A DNA stretch of 64,000 bases, taken from Clostridia bacterium (GTDB lineage Bacteria; Bacillota; Clostridia; Christensenellales; CAG-138). The notes beneath the pieces were generated by a model. It saw only the letters and a list, made by a program, of their open reading frames with translations, had not been told where the DNA came from and did no database searches. The translations under genes and the position numbers were made by a program. Positions 1-7,542 of this stretch are shown in pieces (the first letter of the stretch is position 1; each line of letters begins with the position of its first letter). The stretch spans positions 44,834 through 108,833 of the forward strand of contig JAFXZJ010000025.1 of NCBI GenBank assembly GCA_017541305.1, written 5' to 3'.

Positions 1-537
1 AATGCGGAGCTTTTGACCGCCATGAACCGTCACGGCTCGGCGGAGCATATCAGATACATCACTGACTACGTGCGCAGGTCCTCGCCCGATTTCATACTGC
101 GCACCACCGCGATCGTGGGCTTTCCCGGCGAGACCGAGGAGCAGTTCTCGGAGCTGATGGAGTTCTTCGATTCGCACCCCTATGACCGTCTGGGGGCGTT
201 CACCTATTCGCCCGAGGACGGCACGCCCGCCGCGAAAATGGACGGGCAGATACCCGAAAAGACCAAGCAGCGCAGGCTTGACCGCCTGATGCGCGCGCAG
301 ATGGGCGCTTCGCTCGCCGCCAACAAACGCAGGATCGGCACCGTATGCGAGGTTCTCGTGGACGGGATCGAGGGCGGCACCGCCTACTGCCGCTCCTATG
401 CCGAGGCCGCGGAGGTGGACGGCTTCATTAAGGTGAGGCTGCCCGAAGGATGTGCGCCTGCCTGCGGGGATTATATCTTCGTGCGCATAACGGGCGCCGG
501 AGTTTATGACCTTGAGGCGGAGATCGCGGAAGCATAA
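1..537 (+). CDS. rimO: Ribosomal protein S12 methylthiotransferase RimO (5' truncated by window)
   Basis: Frame 1 is open from the first base, so this is the last 178 residues of a longer protein. It shows the end of the radical SAM core (VGFPGETEEQF, then GAFTYSPEDGT) followed by a C-terminal TRAM-type RNA-binding domain. RimO puts a methylthio group on an aspartate of ribosomal protein S12 using two iron-sulfur clusters; the N-terminal cluster cysteines are outside the window. The related tRNA enzyme MiaB is the alternative, but the F-T-Y-S-x-E-x-G-T pattern and the position before pgsA, pncC and recA favour RimO. Confidence 0.85.
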   Translation, partial: NAELLTAMNRHGSAEHIRYITDYVRRSSPDFILRTTAIVGFPGETEEQFSELMEFFDSHPYDRLGAFTYSPEDGTPAAKMDGQIPEKTKQRRLDRLMRAQMGASLAANKRRIGTVCEVLVDGIEGGTAYCRSYAEAAEVDGFIKVRLPEGCAPACGDYIFVRITGAGVYDLEAEIAEA

Positions 538-598
538 GCTTTATGACCGACCGTTTAAGAACGGTCAAAAAATAGTTTTATTGAAAGGAAGTTACGGC

Positions 599-1189
599 AT
601 GAATCTTCCCAATAAGCTCACTTTGATAAGGATCGCGGCGATACCCTTCTTTATCGCCTGCTTCTTCCTGCCGGAGACGGTGCTTTTCAGCGTGTTCGGC
701 GCGGACGTGCTGCTCAAGTACATCATCGCGGCGGTCGTATTCATACTCGCCTACATAACCGACATAATGGACGGGCGGATCGCGCGCAAGCGCGGCATCG
801 TGACCGATTTCGGCAAGCTGATGGATCCCATCGCCGATAAGCTTTTGACCGCCTCGTGCATGATAATGCTGATCGGGCGCGGGCTGATGAGCTTTTGCGA
901 TGAGCTGATGCCCCTTTTCACGATAATCGTGCTTGCAAGGGAATTCCTGGTCAGCGGCATACGTCTTGTTGCGGCAAGCAAGGGCAGGGTGATCGCCGCG
1001 GGCAAGCTGGGCAAGCTGAAGACGCTTTTGCAGAGCATATCGCTGCCCGTGATATTGATCGCGGGGCCGGTATTCAAGGCGATAGGCGTGCCGATCGATT
1101 TCATACTGCTTGCGGCCGCCGTCGTTATGACGATATGGTCGGGGCTTGATTACGCCCTGCGCAACAAGGAAGTTTTCAAGGCGGAGTGA
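599..1189 (+). CDS. pgsA: CDP-diacylglycerol--glycerol-3-phosphate 3-phosphatidyltransferase
   Basis: Membrane enzyme that makes phosphatidylglycerophosphate, the committed step to phosphatidylglycerol and cardiolipin. The CDP-alcohol phosphotransferase signature (D-x2-D-G-x2-A-R-x8-G-x3-D-x3-D) is complete: it begins at DIMDGRIARK and ends at DPIAD. About five to six hydrophobic segments fill the 196 residues, the usual family length. The ATG at 599 follows a GAAAGGAA ribosome site; the frame is open further upstream but those codons overlap the end of rimO and have no ribosome site. Stop is 3 nt before pncC, so they are probably cotranscribed. Confidence 0.92.
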   Translation: MNLPNKLTLIRIAAIPFFIACFFLPETVLFSVFGADVLLKYIIAAVVFILAYITDIMDGRIARKRGIVTDFGKLMDPIADKLLTASCMIMLIGRGLMSFCDELMPLFTIIVLAREFLVSGIRLVAASKGRVIAAGKLGKLKTLLQSISLPVILIAGPVFKAIGVPIDFILLAAAVVMTIWSGLDYALRNKEVFKAE

Positions 1190-1192
1190 ACG

Positions 1193-1705
1193 ATGGTATT
1201 TTCAAGCGAAGCGGATTTTGCCGCATATGCTTCGGCTTTGGTCGAAAGGATAGGCGAAGCCCTTATTGAAAAGGGAGCCTCCGCCGCATGCGCGGAGAGC
1301 CTTACGGGAGGGCTTTTGGCCTCTGAAATAGTGCGCGTTCCCGGCGTTTCCAAATGGTTCCGCGAGGGCTGCGTGACCTATTCCGACGCGGCGAAGGAAA
1401 ACAGGCTGCGGGTCGATCCCGCAGTGATCGAAGCGCACACCGCCGTTTCAAGGCAGACTGCAAAGCTGATGGCCGAGGGCGAGCTTGAAGCCTCCGGCGC
1501 GGATCTGGCCGTGTCAACAACCGGGCTTGCGGGCCCCGGCCGGGATGAGCTGGGACGCCCCGCGGGGCTTGTATTCATTGGCGGCGCAACCGAAAAAGGC
1601 TCCGTCACAAAGGAACTGCGCCTTGCGGGCTCACGGCTTGATATAAGGCGATCGGCCGTGTGCGCGGCGCTTGAGCTGATGCTGGGTCTGACAAAAAATA
1701 TTTAA
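1193..1705 (+). CDS. pncC: CinA C-terminal domain protein, nicotinamide-nucleotide amidase
   Basis: A 170-residue stand-alone CinA C-terminal domain. The family deamidates nicotinamide mononucleotide to nicotinate mononucleotide in pyridine nucleotide salvage. Visible family motifs are CAESLTGG near residue 33, VTYSDAAKE, and STTGLAGPG near residue 110. The N-terminal molybdopterin-binding domain of full CinA is absent, as in many Clostridia that keep only this domain next to recA. It starts 3 nt after the pgsA stop, with the ribosome site inside the end of pgsA. Confidence 0.88.
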   Translation: MVFSSEADFAAYASALVERIGEALIEKGASAACAESLTGGLLASEIVRVPGVSKWFREGCVTYSDAAKENRLRVDPAVIEAHTAVSRQTAKLMAEGELEASGADLAVSTTGLAGPGRDELGRPAGLVFIGGATEKGSVTKELRLAGSRLDIRRSAVCAALELMLGLTKNI

Positions 1706-1718
1706 GAACACTTGTGCG
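1705..1718 (+). promoter_or_regulatory. Candidate LexA (SOS) box overlapping the recA -35
   Basis: AGAACACTTGTGCG resembles the Gram-positive LexA operator CGAACRNRYGTTYG: the GAAC half is intact and the other half reads GTGC. There are three departures from consensus. Placement on the -35 element of recA is where an SOS operator is expected. No lexA gene is in the window. Confidence 0.45.
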
Positions 1719-1740
1719 AAATAACGCTTTGTGGTATAAT
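1712..1740 (+). promoter_or_regulatory. recA promoter
   Basis: TTGTGC (-35, 1712-1717), 17-nt spacer, TATAAT (-10, 1735-1740) preceded by TGG (extended -10). It lies 25 nt before the recA ATG and overlaps the candidate LexA box. Confidence 0.75.
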
Positions 1741-1765
1741 AAAGAAAACCTGTTTGGAGGAACAT

Positions 1766-2803
1766 ATGGATAAGGAAAAAGCATTGGATCTTGCTTTGAC
1801 GCAGATCGAGAAGGAATTCGGCAAGGGCGCGATAATGCTCATGGGCGACGCGGCGCAGAAGATCCAGGTCTCCGTCATACCCACCGGCTGCATCGAGCTG
1901 GACAACGCGCTGGGCGTGGGAGGCATCCCCCGCGGCAGGATAATCGAGGTGTACGGCCCCGAATCCTCCGGTAAGACCACTCTTGCGCTCCACATGATCG
2001 CCGAGGCGCAGAAGATGGGCGGCATGGCCGTGTTCATAGACGCGGAGCACGCGCTGGATCCCGTTTATGCCGCAAAGCTGGGCGTACAGATGAACTCGCT
2101 GTACGTCGCACAGCCCGATAACGGCGAGCAGGCGCTGGATATCGCCGATACGCTCGTGCGAAGCGGCGCGATAGACATAATCGTTATCGATTCGGTAGCC
2201 GCGCTGGTTCCCAAGGCGGAGCTTGAGGGCGACATGGGCGATTCGCACGTGGGTCTGCAGGCAAGGCTTATGAGCCAGGCGCTGCGCAAGCTTGCGGGCA
2301 TCGTGGGCAAGACCAACTGCTGCGTGGTGTTCATCAACCAGCTGCGTGAAAAGGTGGGCGTTATGTTCGGCAATCCCGAAACCACCACCGGCGGCAGGGC
2401 GCTGAAATTCTTTGCCACCATACGCCTTGACGTGCGCAAGGTGGACGTGCTGAAGCAGGGCGGCGAGGCCGTGGGCAACCGCGTGCGCATCAAGGTCGTC
2501 AAGAACAAGGTCGCTCCGCCCTTCCGCGTGGCCGAGGCCGACCTGATGTATGGCGAAGGCTTCTCAAGGGAGGGCTCGCTGCTTGATATGGGCGTGGCGA
2601 ACAAGATAGTTTCAAAGACGGGCGCCTGGTTCTCCTACGGCGATATGCGCATAGGCCAGGGCCGCGAGAACGCAAGGCAGTTCCTGAAGGATAATCCCGA
2701 GGTCGCGGCCGAGCTTGAAGCCAAGCTGCGCGCCATAATGGGCACCGAGGACTGCGTGGTGGAGATGATCGACGGTTCCAAGGAGGGCGTCGACGAGGAT
2801 TGA
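1766..2803 (+). CDS. recA: Recombinase RecA
   Basis: ATP-dependent strand-exchange protein of homologous recombination and SOS co-protease. 345 residues, the usual length. Walker [10 protein letters not shown] is at about residues 64-72, the MAW motif IDAEHALDP follows, and the L2/DNA-binding segment is [22 protein letters not shown]. The acidic C-terminal tail ends EGVDED. The ATG at 1766 has TTTGGAGG seven nt upstream; the frame continues upstream but that would run into the promoter. Confidence 0.98.
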   Translation: MDKEKALDLALTQIEKEFGKGAIMLMGDAAQKIQVSVIPTGCIELDNALGVGGIPRGRIIEVYGPESSGKTTLALHMIAEAQKMGGMAVFIDAEHALDPVYAAKLGVQMNSLYVAQPDNGEQALDIADTLVRSGAIDIIVIDSVAALVPKAELEGDMGDSHVGLQARLMSQALRKLAGIVGKTNCCVVFINQLREKVGVMFGNPETTTGGRALKFFATIRLDVRKVDVLKQGGEAVGNRVRIKVVKNKVAPPFRVAEADLMYGEGFSREGSLLDMGVANKIVSKTGAWFSYGDMRIGQGRENARQFLKDNPEVAAELEAKLRAIMGTEDCVVEMIDGSKEGVDED

Positions 2804-2853
2804 CGCAACCTTTTCCCCCTCCCATTCGTTATATAGATAAAGGAGGCGATCAT

Positions 2854-3171
2854 ATGAAGGTCACAAAGCTCAATGAATATGCGCCGGGATATCCCGCAAA
2901 AAAGAAGGCCGCGCTTAAAATAGGCACGATCGCCGCGGCGGCCCTGCTTGCGGCTTCCGTCTCGGCGGGCTGCACCGTGAGCGCTTCGGGATTCCTGCAG
3001 GATCCCCCCGCGATTTCGGAGGAGCCCGTTACCCCCGAGCCCACCGAGGAGCTCTGCACCCCCGGCGAACCCGCCGTGGACGAGAACGGGAATATCATAC
3101 CCGATGAAACCGAAGCTCCCGTGCTGATGGGCGACGTGCAGATCGCTCCCGACGCCGGGAACGGCGGCTGA
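2854..3171 (+). CDS. Small exported peptide 1, candidate radical SAM substrate
   Basis: A 105-residue protein I do not recognise. The N-terminus MKVTKLNEYAPGYPAK is nearly repeated in the next gene. After it come a basic stretch, an Ala-rich hydrophobic segment (about residues 22-38) ending S-A-G-C, and a polar tail rich in Pro, Glu and Thr. Two cysteines: one at the lipobox-like site and one in EELCTPGEP. The S-A-G-C site is a weak lipobox because -3 is Ser. The start is the ATG behind AAGGAGG. Sixteen nt separate it from its paralogue and the pair precedes a SPASM radical SAM enzyme, so a modified peptide or lipoprotein precursor is inferred, not shown. Confidence 0.7.
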   Translation: MKVTKLNEYAPGYPAKKKAALKIGTIAAAALLAASVSAGCTVSASGFLQDPPAISEEPVTPEPTEELCTPGEPAVDENGNIIPDETEAPVLMGDVQIAPDAGNGG

Positions 3172-3187
3172 TTATTCGGAGGCATTT

Positions 3188-3502
3188 ATGAAGGTCACAA
3201 AGCTTGAGGGTTACGCACCCAAATACCCCGCAAAGGGCATAAAGCTCGGCGCGCTTGCCGCCGCTGCGGCGCTTGCCGTGGGCGCTTCGCTTGGCTGTGT
3301 GAACGCAAAGCCCGAGATAATGGGCGATTTCCCCGCGGACACCGAGCTGCCCGAGAACACGCCCGCGATCACGCAGGCGCCCGAGACTACGGGACTGATG
3401 AATTTTGAGGAGACCCCCGAATGCACCGAGCCGCTCTCCGATGACGGCCCGATAATCGGCGGCGTTCCCGCCATCTCAGCCGAAGCCACGGAAGCTCCAT
3501 AA
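3188..3502 (+). CDS. Small exported peptide 2, paralogue of the preceding gene
   Basis: A 104-residue paralogue: N-terminus MKVTKLEGYAPKYPAK, then an Ala-rich hydrophobic helix ending S-L-G-C, then an acidic Pro/Thr tail with a second cysteine in TPECTEP. Identity to peptide 1 is concentrated in the first 16 residues and in the hydrophobic helix, while the tails diverge apart from short shared words (MGD, TEAP). A conserved leader with a variable tail is what substrates of one shared modifying enzyme look like. A GGAGG ribosome site lies 8 nt before ATG. The stop is 7 nt before the radical SAM gene. Confidence 0.7.
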   Translation: MKVTKLEGYAPKYPAKGIKLGALAAAAALAVGASLGCVNAKPEIMGDFPADTELPENTPAITQAPETTGLMNFEETPECTEPLSDDGPIIGGVPAISAEATEAP

Positions 3503-3509
3503 AAGCACT

Positions 3510-4595
3510 ATGAATTTCACGCTTCATCTTACGGCGGACTGCAATTTTGCCTGCCGCTACTGTTACGAAACGCACAGGCCCGCCCGCATGGACGAGCGGG
3601 TGGCTTTGGCCGCCTGCGATCTTGCGTTTTCGTTCGGACATATCAAAAACGGTTTCTCGCTCTTCGGCGGGGAACCTTTATTATGCCGCGATCTGATCGA
3701 AAAGGTATTCCGCCGCTGTGCGGAGCTCAACGCGCAGCGTAAGGGCGAGCTTGCCTACAAGCTTACGACCAACGGCTCGCTGCTCGACGAGGATTTTATA
3801 AAGCTCGCAAACGAAAACAACTGCGAGATCGCGCTTTCGCACGACGGGCTTTTGCAGGATGAGCAAAGGCTCACCCGAGGCGGCGCGGGCACGGCGGAGC
3901 TGCTTGAGCCCAAGATCGACCTTCTTTTGAAGCATCAGCCCAACGCGCTGGCCATGATGACCCTTCTGCCGCGGAACGCGGGGAAACTCTTTGATTCGGT
4001 AAAATGGCTGCACCAACGGGGCTTTGCGCGGGTGAACCTGGCCATCGACTACCGCCCGGACGCCGAGTGGGACGACGATTCCATGGCGGAGCTTGACCGG
4101 CAGTATGAGCGCATCGCCCTTTACTGCGCGGAGCATTACGACGAGATCAAGCCCCTGCGCTTCCTGAATTTCGAATCGAAGGTTGCGGCGTACATGAACG
4201 ACCGTCCCTGCATAGAGTGCCGGCTTGGGGTGAAACAGCCCTCGATCGCGCCGGACGGGACCATCTACCCCTGCAACCAGTTCCTGAATCTGCCGGAATA
4301 CGCGATGGGCAGCGTGTTCACCGGCATCGACGCCAAGGCGCAGAAGCGCATCTACCGCGCTTCGCTCGCGCCCGAAAAAAGCTGCGAGGGCTGTGCGATA
4401 GAGAAGCGCTGCCGCCATCACTGCGCCTGCCTGAATTTCAGCATGACGGGCGATATGCACACCGTGCCCGCCGTGCAGTGCGTGCACGAGCGGTCGGTAA
4501 TAAAAAACGCCGATCTCATGGCGGGACTGCTGTATGAAAGGAAGAGCGAAAGGTTCATGCGGGCGTACGGGGAAACGGCAGTGAACAGTAAATAG
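3510..4595 (+). CDS. Radical SAM/SPASM domain peptide-modifying enzyme
   Basis: A 361-residue radical SAM protein. The SAM cluster motif is C-x3-C-x2-C (CNFACRYC, residues 11-18), followed by the GGEP motif. The C-terminal third has the full SPASM pattern for auxiliary clusters: C before RLGVKQPS, G in PDGTIYPC, then C-x2-C-x5-C-x3-C (CEGCAIEKRCRHHC) and a last C in AVQC. SPASM enzymes include sulfatase maturases and RiPP maturases. No sulfatase is in the window; two tandem leader-sharing peptides sit directly upstream, favouring peptide maturation. Its own ribosome site is weak, so translation is probably coupled to the upstream peptide gene. Confidence 0.85.
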   Translation: MNFTLHLTADCNFACRYCYETHRPARMDERVALAACDLAFSFGHIKNGFSLFGGEPLLCRDLIEKVFRRCAELNAQRKGELAYKLTTNGSLLDEDFIKLANENNCEIALSHDGLLQDEQRLTRGGAGTAELLEPKIDLLLKHQPNALAMMTLLPRNAGKLFDSVKWLHQRGFARVNLAIDYRPDAEWDDDSMAELDRQYERIALYCAEHYDEIKPLRFLNFESKVAAYMNDRPCIECRLGVKQPSIAPDGTIYPCNQFLNLPEYAMGSVFTGIDAKAQKRIYRASLAPEKSCEGCAIEKRCRHHCACLNFSMTGDMHTVPAVQCVHERSVIKNADLMAGLLYERKSERFMRAYGETAVNSK

Positions 4596-4623
4596 TGAAT
4601 GATGAATAACAAGCAATAAAGGC

Positions 4624-4649
4624 AAATCTTCCGGAAGGAAGATTTTTTT
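4624..4649 (+). terminator. Terminator after the radical SAM gene
   Basis: Perfect 9-bp stem AAATCTTCC/GGAAGATTT with a GGAA loop (4633-4636), running into a T tract. It closes the peptide/radical SAM unit just before the padR promoter. Confidence 0.85.
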
Positions 4650-4669
4650 ATATAGCGTAACAATGTATA

Positions 4670-4698
4670 TTGACAGGCGAGGTATATAATGTTATAAT
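4670..4698 (+). promoter_or_regulatory. padR promoter
   Basis: Exact TTGACA (4670-4675), 17-nt spacer, exact TATAAT (4693-4698) with an extended -10 TGT. PadR regulators usually repress their own promoter, so this strong promoter may be the operator region. Confidence 0.85.
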
Positions 4699-4719
4699 GT
4701 TTGTGACGGAGGTGGTCAA

Positions 4720-5064
4720 ATGCAGATATCGCCTGATGTGATCCGCGGACATACGGATTCGATCATATTATCCCGCCTTATTACAGGCGACAGCTACGGT
4801 TATGATATTGGTAAATCCATTCGCAGGCTGTCCGATGGTTATATAGACCTCAAGGAGGCGACTCTCTATACAGCGTTCAGACGCATGGAGGCAGACGGGC
4901 TCATAATATCATATTGGGGTGAGCAGGAAGGCGGCGCGCGCCGAAGGTACTACCGTATTACGGAAAAAGGCCGCAAGGCATATTGTGCCTACATCGAAGA
5001 ATGGAAATCGACAAAAACGATACTCGATAGGATCTTTATGATCGGAGGTGATCAAAATGCGTGA
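4720..5064 (+). CDS. PadR family transcriptional regulator
   Basis: A 114-residue winged-helix protein. PadR features are the helix-turn-helix around YDIGKSIRRLSDGYIDLKEATLYTAFRRMEADG split by the wing RRRYYRITEKGR, and a short C-terminal dimerisation helix. A GGAGGTGG ribosome site precedes the ATG. Its 3' end overlaps the next gene by 8 nt, the arrangement seen in Firmicutes where a short PadR controls a membrane partner carrying a HAAS/DUF1700-like N-terminus. Ligand unknown. Confidence 0.88.
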   Translation: MQISPDVIRGHTDSIILSRLITGDSYGYDIGKSIRRLSDGYIDLKEATLYTAFRRMEADGLIISYWGEQEGGARRRYYRITEKGRKAYCAYIEEWKSTKTILDRIFMIGGDQNA

Positions 5065-5950
5065 AGCGCTTGAAAAAGAGATTAACCGAAAGGTCGGCAG
5101 AACATATGGATCCGCTGAGATAAAACAGCTAAGAAATGAGCTTGTTTCCGGAGCACTTGAGCGGTATGACGATGAGCTTGCTTCGGGAGCTTTACCCGAA
5201 GCGGCTTACAGCACCGCTCTCGATTCGTTGGGCGACATAAGCGAGTTGCTCAAGTCCTGCGGCGTGGATGAAAAGCGGAAGCGCCGCCGCCTTGCCTTGG
5301 CCATACCCCTGCTTCTGCTTTTGCTTGTGCCCGTGATCGCATGCGCGGCGCTTATCGAAAACAGCACAGCCATGATCTTTTTTCTGATCATCGGACTGAT
5401 AGCCGTCGGACTGACAGCATACGGAGTATTATCCCTCATCACCCGCTCCGGGAAAAAACCTTTAAGCATAGTGAGCATCGCGATAGGCAGCACTATCTGT
5501 TCAACGCTTGCATACTTTGCGCTTATGATCATCTTCGGCACGATCGTCGAACAGGACGACAAGCGTTTTGACTACACCGGAGATATCGACACGATCAGCT
5601 CTATCTCGATAATACGGGTTTCTGGCGATTACTATTCAAGCACGATGGAGGACGATTTCAAATACACCGTAGTAAAGGATATCGATCGCGAGGAATGGGC
5701 CAAACTGCTTTCAGAGATCGCAGAACTCAAATTCTATCTTCCTTTCGGCGATCCGCCATCTGTCAATGCTGACGAACTGATGGTTATGATACGCTTCTCT
5801 CCATCAAAGGACGGCATGACCTGTGCACTGATCGGACAGAAATGTCCCGGATATGGTGAAAGGGTGGATTCGAGGGTCCGGCTATATTTCCATTCCTATT
5901 TGTGTAAAGCAACCGATTGGGATTCCGTGATAAAAAAGTATTTGGATTGA
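5057..5950 (+). CDS. PadR-linked membrane protein with DUF1700/HAAS-like N-terminus
   Basis: A 297-residue protein. Residues 1-75 form a charged helical region (REALEKEINRKV, ALDSLGDISELL) like the HAAS or permease-prefix domains encoded beside PadR regulators. Three hydrophobic segments follow at about residues 80-100, 105-130 and 135-160. The rest is a polar, probably extracytoplasmic domain of about 130 residues. The start is ATG 5057, six nt after GGAGGTG and inside the end of padR, which implies coupled translation. Function unknown; such pairs are thought to sense envelope stress. Confidence 0.75.
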   Translation: MREALEKEINRKVGRTYGSAEIKQLRNELVSGALERYDDELASGALPEAAYSTALDSLGDISELLKSCGVDEKRKRRRLALAIPLLLLLLVPVIACAALIENSTAMIFFLIIGLIAVGLTAYGVLSLITRSGKKPLSIVSIAIGSTICSTLAYFALMIIFGTIVEQDDKRFDYTGDIDTISSISIIRVSGDYYSSTMEDDFKYTVVKDIDREEWAKLLSEIAELKFYLPFGDPPSVNADELMVMIRFSPSKDGMTCALIGQKCPGYGERVDSRVRLYFHSYLCKATDWDSVIKKYLD

Positions 5951-5974
5951 CCGAGTAAAGCGCTTATATGAAAC

Positions 5975-6000
5975 AAGCCGGGAGTATCGCTTCCCGGCTT
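5975..6000. terminator. Hairpin between convergent genes
   Basis: 9-bp stem AAGCCGGGA/TCCCGGCTT with an 8-nt loop between a plus-strand and a minus-strand gene. Tails are only moderately T-rich in both directions; probably a shared terminator. Confidence 0.6.
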
Positions 6001-6017
6001 GAAATTTATTATGCGGT

Positions 6018-6710
6018 TTACAGTTCGGGCTTGGAGGTGTCGACCTTGCCGCAGACGATCTCGAGATTGCCGTTGCGGACGCGGATCTTGTCGATCATTT
6101 CCTTTTCGCGCTTGGTGCTGCGCAGGTTTATCCTGTAATAGAGCTTGTAAAGGCTGCCCATATTGGTGGTCTTGACCTTTTCGAGCTCCCAGGAGGTGGT
6201 GTATTTCTTGAAGATATCGTCGAATTCGCCGGAATAATCGAGGCTTTCGGGCACGGTTATGCGCAGCTCGCGGTATTTGGCGGGCTTTTCGCCGAAGCCG
6301 AGCATGAGCAGCACGAAGCCTATCGCGCAGATCACGATTATCACCGCGGCGGCAAGCAGCACGTAGCCGGAGCCGCATATGACGCCCGCGGCCATTGAAA
6401 GGAATATTACCAGAATATCGCGCGCGGTGCCGGGAGCGGAACGGAAGCGGACGAGGCCGAATGCGCCGCCCATCACTATGCCCATGCCGAGATTGCCGTT
6501 GACGACGGCGACGACCGCCGCCACCGCCACGGGCAGGAGCACCAGAGTCATTGCCATGCCCCTGTTAAAGCTGTTGCGGTACATATAAAGGAACGCCACG
6601 AGCAGGCCAAGCAAGAGCGCTGCGCCGCAGCAGACGAGTATCATTGCGACGTCGGGAACGATGGTGCCGTTCTTGAGAAGCAGACTGGTGAAAATGCCGT
6701 CCGAGATCAT
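6018..6710 (-). CDS. DUF4956 domain membrane protein
   Basis: A 230-residue protein with four hydrophobic segments in residues 18-140 and a soluble C-terminal domain of about 90 residues. The glycine-rich block NLGMGIVMGGAFGLVRFRS is characteristic of DUF4956. The start codon overlaps the stop of the upstream polymerase gene by 4 nt (ATGA). In many bacteria this family is encoded next to a VTC-like polyphosphate polymerase domain, as here, so it is plausibly the membrane partner that supports or translocates the polymer. That role is inference. Confidence 0.85.
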   Translation of the reverse strand: MISDGIFTSLLLKNGTIVPDVAMILVCCGAALLLGLLVAFLYMYRNSFNRGMAMTLVLLPVAVAAVVAVVNGNLGMGIVMGGAFGLVRFRSAPGTARDILVIFLSMAAGVICGSGYVLLAAAVIIVICAIGFVLLMLGFGEKPAKYRELRITVPESLDYSGEFDDIFKKYTTSWELEKVKTTNMGSLYKLYYRINLRSTKREKEMIDKIRVRNGNLEIVCGKVDTSKPEL

Positions 6711-7438
6711 AAATTGTCCCCCTGGTTTGTTGTTGTTTTTTGTGCTAAGAGCATTTTGTATGCGTTGCCGTACTTGGTGTAGGAGCCCGGGTAGATCCTG
6801 AGCTCGTCAAGCATGCCGGAGAGCCAAAGCGGCATCGCGTTGTTGATCTTTATCTCCAATATGTAGGAGCCCTGATCCATGAGCGTTTGCCCGTGCGGGC
6901 CGTGACGCAGATCGAGATCGTCCGTGCGGAAGGTGATGTTGGTATCGAACGTCATGCGCAGCTCGGGATCCTCGCACCCGAAGAACGCCTGACGGTCATA
7001 GAACAGCGCCATGGCGGGCGCAAGCCCCTCGTAAAAATCGAGCACCCAATCGATCTCGGCCATTATCTGCGTGTAAGGTTCGGGAGCTTCGCGGCCGACA
7101 AGGAAGCGTATCGCTTCATCATAGGGCATTATCTCGCGCCTTTTATACACGATGCCCATGAGCTTTTTCTTGAGCTCGACAAAGGCGGGGCTGTCGCCGA
7201 CCGGCACTCCGTAGGTGCGCAGACGAAGCTTTTCCTTATAGCGGGGCTTTTCGATGGATTCGCGGATGAGGCGCGAATTCGGCGTATCGAAATAGATATT
7301 GCAGATCTTCGTCACGCCGTATTCATCGGCCTGCATGAAGCCGCGTATCCTTTCTCTCAGCGCCTCGTATTGCTCTTTTGTGATGATGTATTTGATCTCT
7401 TTGCGCTCAAATACAGCCTGGTTCCTGTTGATCATCAT
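6707..7438 (-). CDS. Polyphosphate polymerase (VTC-like) domain protein
   Basis: About 243 residues forming a VTC/CYTH-like tunnel domain that in yeast Vtc4 polymerises phosphate from ATP. Conserved basic and acidic residues are visible: FERKEIKYII near the N-terminus, IYFDTPNSRLIRES, EKLRLRTYG, VELKKKLMGIVYKRRE, and a late EIKI strand. The start is uncertain: ATG at 7438 (or 7435) is chosen; a TTG at 7459 preceded by GGGGAAG would add seven residues. A TATAAT with extended -10 lies at 7482-7487. Coupled to the DUF4956 gene by a 4-nt overlap. Confidence 0.8.
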   Translation of the reverse strand: MMINRNQAVFERKEIKYIITKEQYEALRERIRGFMQADEYGVTKICNIYFDTPNSRLIRESIEKPRYKEKLRLRTYGVPVGDSPAFVELKKKLMGIVYKRREIMPYDEAIRFLVGREAPEPYTQIMAEIDWVLDFYEGLAPAMALFYDRQAFFGCEDPELRMTFDTNITFRTDDLDLRHGPHGQTLMDQGSYILEIKINNAMPLWLSGMLDELRIYPGSYTKYGNAYKMLLAQKTTTNQGDNL

Positions 7439-7542
7439 CCACCGACCGCACGGGGACAAGCTTCCCCTTTTTTCGACATGTATTATAACACTTTTACGCC
7501 AAAAACGCTACATATATATTGCGGCAAACCGCAGACAGATTT

